From: Membranipora membranacea
Taxonomy: Eukaryota > Bryozoa > Gymnolaemata > Cheilostomatida > Membraniporidae
Direction of reading: 5' to 3'
DNA: 64,000 nucleotides
NCBI GenBank assembly: GCA_914767715.1
Contig: OU612065.1
Coordinates: forward strand, 18,662,001 to 18,726,000
Positions 60,701 to 64,000 of this stretch are shown piece after piece. The translations under genes and the position numbers were made by a program. Positions within the stretch are counted from its first letter, which is position 1, and each line of letters opens with the position of its first letter. The notes under the pieces were generated by a model, which was not told the DNA's origin, ran no database searches, and saw only the letters and a program-made list of their open reading frames with translations.

Positions 60701-63080
60701 GTATCCAACTGTCTGGGTGGTTGACTGTGACTCCTCCGCCATAATCTGGTTTCACCATAATCCTCAAGTGCAAAGCTGACCAGACAAATAAGAGGTATAT
60801 AGGATTATAGGAGATCATGTTGGCCTGCGGTAATCCTGGAAATATTCGAATGCAATTGGTATGAATTAATTCCATGATCACAGTGCAAGTTTGAAACCCC
60901 ATGATGATATTTTCATACAGTCTATGCCACTAACTGGTAAGAGACCATATAGACAGGAACCGTCTTTTTGTTGCAGATATTCGAAACAAACAGAAAATAT
61001 GACATTCGATGTTTAGAAGTATTGTTTTGATATGGTTAATGTTTCCCTTTGTGTTTAAAAAAAATGCACCATGAAAAAAAAAAATTAAGCACACAGAGCT
61101 CTTAGTGAGCTTCAATCTGCATCAATACAAATACGTCTGAGTGATGTACATGAAAGTTATTCTCACATGGATAAATAGCTGACAACTCCTTGTCTGTATT
61201 TGCAATGAGAAATCAGGAATCATCCACTTGTGGTCCCGTTATTATATTGGCTTCAATTTTGTATTCGTTGATGATAAACGGCATTACACAAAAACATATG
61301 TCATCGTCTCATCCACATACAACTGCTGTTGCTTTTCTTTCTTATTTTTGAGCACCTGTGTAGTAGCATTTTGTGGGCATTCGCGACATGGCCAAACATA
61401 TCCACTGATGTGATCTATTATATCATATATACGGGGGTAATCAACTTTATTTTGCCGATCAAGCCATAGATGGGTAGCTTATAACTGGTATGACATCAGT
61501 CGCATTGTTCGAGTGTGGCTGTGGCTACGAGTGTGAGTTCTGGTTAAGTTCTGCAATCGTTTGCTCTAAAAAATTGGTGGCGTGGATATCCCTTATTGTG
61601 TGAAATCTACGAAAATAGTGAATATTTTATTTTACACTAGTTTCATCTGGTTTTAAGACAGGAATCATTTTTTAATTCAGTACAGTTGGCTTATGTGGTT
61701 TAATGGTATACTGTCATTTTAAAATACAAAATTTTAAATATGGTATAATTATTGTCTGGACTACAGCCATGTAAAAGACATCAGACCCTACCCTGCTTAC
61801 AAATGTTTGCTCATGCGATGATTGTTATTATCTACAATCCAAAGATTCCAAGCTACTCTATGCCATATATAATGTCCGTTTGCAATTTTTCACCATTGAT
61901 TTGGCTCTTATCAGAAGTTAAAAGCAAAATTTCCAGTAGTTTTATCTAACGCCCTTGATTTAAATTGGAATTTCAGTCTGAAGTCTATATGGTACTGTAT
62001 CACAAAATGACCGATATTAAAAACCTGAGACCATTTGAAAGGGATGAATATTTCATTTGAGATAGATTCAAGAAGTTTGACAGTGTTGTCACTTTTGTTA
62101 TGCTACTTAAGGGGTACTTAAGGCGGAGGGGAGGATAAAATATTGTGTCTATGACTCAGCAGTAATTCCGCCAATGATCCAATATATGAAATTAAAAATT
62201 GAAAAAAATTCCCCCGAATGCAAGTAACAACCATCCTCAATTGGGAGTATTTTTAGCTCTGGTTCCTCAATTATCACATGAATAAGCTTGATATTAGGTA
62301 AGCAATCAAAGTTACTTGCTGTTTAGTACGAAACAAAAGAATGGTCTGGCCCTAAAGAGGGCGGCGACGTGACATCCAAGGTAGGGAAACTATTATTTTT
62401 ATCATTTCCAGAAGGATAGGAATAACAATAAACTGCAGTTTTGATTAGTCTGAGTTTTTTCTTGACTCTTTATTCATCTATTTATTTACTACATTTATCA
62501 CCCTCTGCTCTCATGCTGCCCCCTATCAACCTGCTGTGATCTGAAGATAATTGGTCAATGTATCAGCTTAGCCTGTTTTGTGAAGTGTTGGCCCTGAGTG
62601 ACATGGTCTGCTCAAAGTGTAACCCTTTTACTCCTAGACCTGCCTGCACCAGGGTATAGAAAACCTAGCCTGGCTAGGGAAAACCAGAATATACCTGAAA
62701 CATTAGCCGAGTTGTCTTCCTCTACAACTTAACTTTAAAAGGAAAGTTAACTCCCGTTTATTAGAGTCAACACAGTTACAGTGATTCCATTTACAGGAAA
62801 CACTACTTCTATGCCCATGTTGTGAGATTTTCCTCTTGTTTTGTCAATTTGTTGGTAAGTAAACAATCATTGACTATAACCTGAGACCAGATTAATCTAA
62901 ACAATTTGCTGGAATGATAAGGCAAATATAAAATGTTTGAATTAGATGAATTTTACTTCTCCTTGTTGAGGGCAATCTATGCATTTCATTATTACACACA
63001 CTGGACTGAGAGTGAGTGAGTACTCACTGCTGCTGCACCAGGGAGGCTGGCTCACACTCACTAAGTTCATTGCTCACGAC
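54746..63080. other. Long stretch with no gene recognised
   Basis: AT-rich, with open frames all under about 100 codons. None shows signal peptides, family motifs or a splice-consistent partner. It may be intergenic or a large intron of a gene continuing beyond the window. No CRISPR array, tRNA gene or transposon could be supported here. Confidence 0.4.
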
Positions 63081-63084
63081 ACAT

Positions 63085-63199
63085 GTCTACTCAAAAACAC
63101 GGGTCCATGGCAATTTTTGACTGCCCCCCTTGTGTTTTCATTGACACAAAAGGGGCAGTCGAGTCAAACAATTGCAGGGAACCATGTTTTGGAGTAGAC
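63085..63199. repeat. Foldback hairpin, ~50-bp arms
   Basis: The left arm begins GTCTACTC and the right arm ends GGAGTAGAC. Inner matching blocks include CATGG/CCATG, GCAATT/AATTGC and GACTGCCCC/GGGGCAGTC, turning near 63140. The 72-codon frame across it (62979-63197) is a palindrome artefact. Confidence 0.7.
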
Positions 63200-63852
63200 C
63201 TGTAGGTAGGCTCTGGCTGCCCTACCCACACACCACAGGCCTCAACCACTGACTTACAAGAACTACAGGCTACGGCATGTACTACACACTCTCTCTAATC
63301 AATATCTCTCAACTTTGTTACCTACACACACTCACTTACTATCTGGTCTTAACCGACTAACAAAGCTTGTCTTACTTGCTTACTATATATATATTTATGT
63401 AGCACTAACACCAGAGGTACCAGAGTCATAATAATGATACACTTACACTGACCGGTGTTATTTATAGTGATATCAACTCATATTGAATATTATAGTTAGT
63501 TTGTTAGAACAGAGACACTATGATTAGTCTGTCATGACAAGCTTGTCTTGACCTGCTAGAACTCATTAAAGAGAAACCTGTTATTTATGGTTTATCCTTT
63601 AATTCTCAAAGTAACAATTCTTCTTGAGGAGGGCGAGGTCATTCCATAAGATTGAGTTTGGCATTTAAAGCCAAGGCTTGGGTTTCATTGCTTAAGTTCA
63701 ACTGTGATATCTGACAGGTCTCAAGCAAGGAACATCACTAACACTAAAGATGTTGTAGACTTATAACTATTAGCCCACATGAAGAGTTACAGTTAGAATA
63801 TGCGAAAATTGTTGTTTGATCATTCCTTACTGAGGGATTTGACTTGATGTGG

Positions 63853-64000
63853 GTTAAAATCGAAAATTTTTCTCTGTCTGAAGACTGAGAAATACAGGTG
63901 CCTTATGGGCGCGGCTGCCAATATCGGCGCTAAGTTGCTCTCAGCTTGCAGGCAGGTCGGAGCGCACCTGGGGCGTCACTTGAGCCCAGTAGTCGGTAGA
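63853..64000 (-). mobile_element. tRNA-derived SINE, cut by window end
   Basis: Matches 32372-32530 in the same orientation (shared TCTCTGTCTGAAGACTGAGA, AAGTTGCTCTCAG, and TTGAGCCC-GTAGT-GGTAGA). The tRNA-like head would lie just beyond position 64000. Confidence 0.75.

Overview
This window looks like nuclear DNA from an animal, probably an invertebrate. It is AT-rich and most genes are split by GT-AG introns. There are tRNA-derived SINEs, small inverted-repeat elements and long stretches without genes. No rRNA, prokaryotic operon or CRISPR array was seen. The phylum cannot be fixed from the sequence; a sponge or another early-branching marine animal is a guess. Exon boundaries were assembled by hand from GT-AG sites with phase and conserved protein motifs checked.

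Layout. (1) 1-982: the end of a TTAA-flanked foldback transposon, cut by the window edge. (2) 1.5-3 kb: a possible first exon of a small secreted protein on the minus strand, then a 132-bp satellite. (3) 6.3-9.1 kb, minus strand: a five-exon TMEM65 gene (254 aa, mitochondrial inner membrane). (4) 9.3-10.7 kb: a MITE with a tRNA-like core and several strong hairpins. (5) 12.1-18.7 kb, plus strand: a nine-exon TBC1D10-type Rab GTPase-activating protein (378 aa). (6) 21.1-28.4 kb: a seven-exon secreted, lidless lipase or phospholipase A1-like gene (lipase A, 309 aa). Its fifth intron holds a nest of transposons, including a tyrosine-recombinase element with split direct repeats. (7) 28.7-39.8 kb: a second, shortened copy of everything from TBC1D10 intron 3 to the 3' end of lipase A. 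It contains a decayed TBC1D10 pseudogene and an intact lipase B (311 aa). (8) 43.5-54.3 kb: three or more Ser/Thr/Pro-rich or basic genes with no family I recognise. (9) 54.7-64 kb: no gene recognised, one foldback hairpin, and a SINE cut by the window end.

The central story is a tandem segmental duplication. Its left edge falls inside the TBC1D10 gene, so the second copy carried only the 3' exons and decayed. The lipase passenger was copied whole with its promoter and stayed open in all seven exons in both copies. The transposon nest is in lipase A only and is therefore probably younger than the duplication. I found no convincing new defence or metabolic system. The most unusual structures are the nested split-direct-repeat element, the duplication, and the set of short palindromes.
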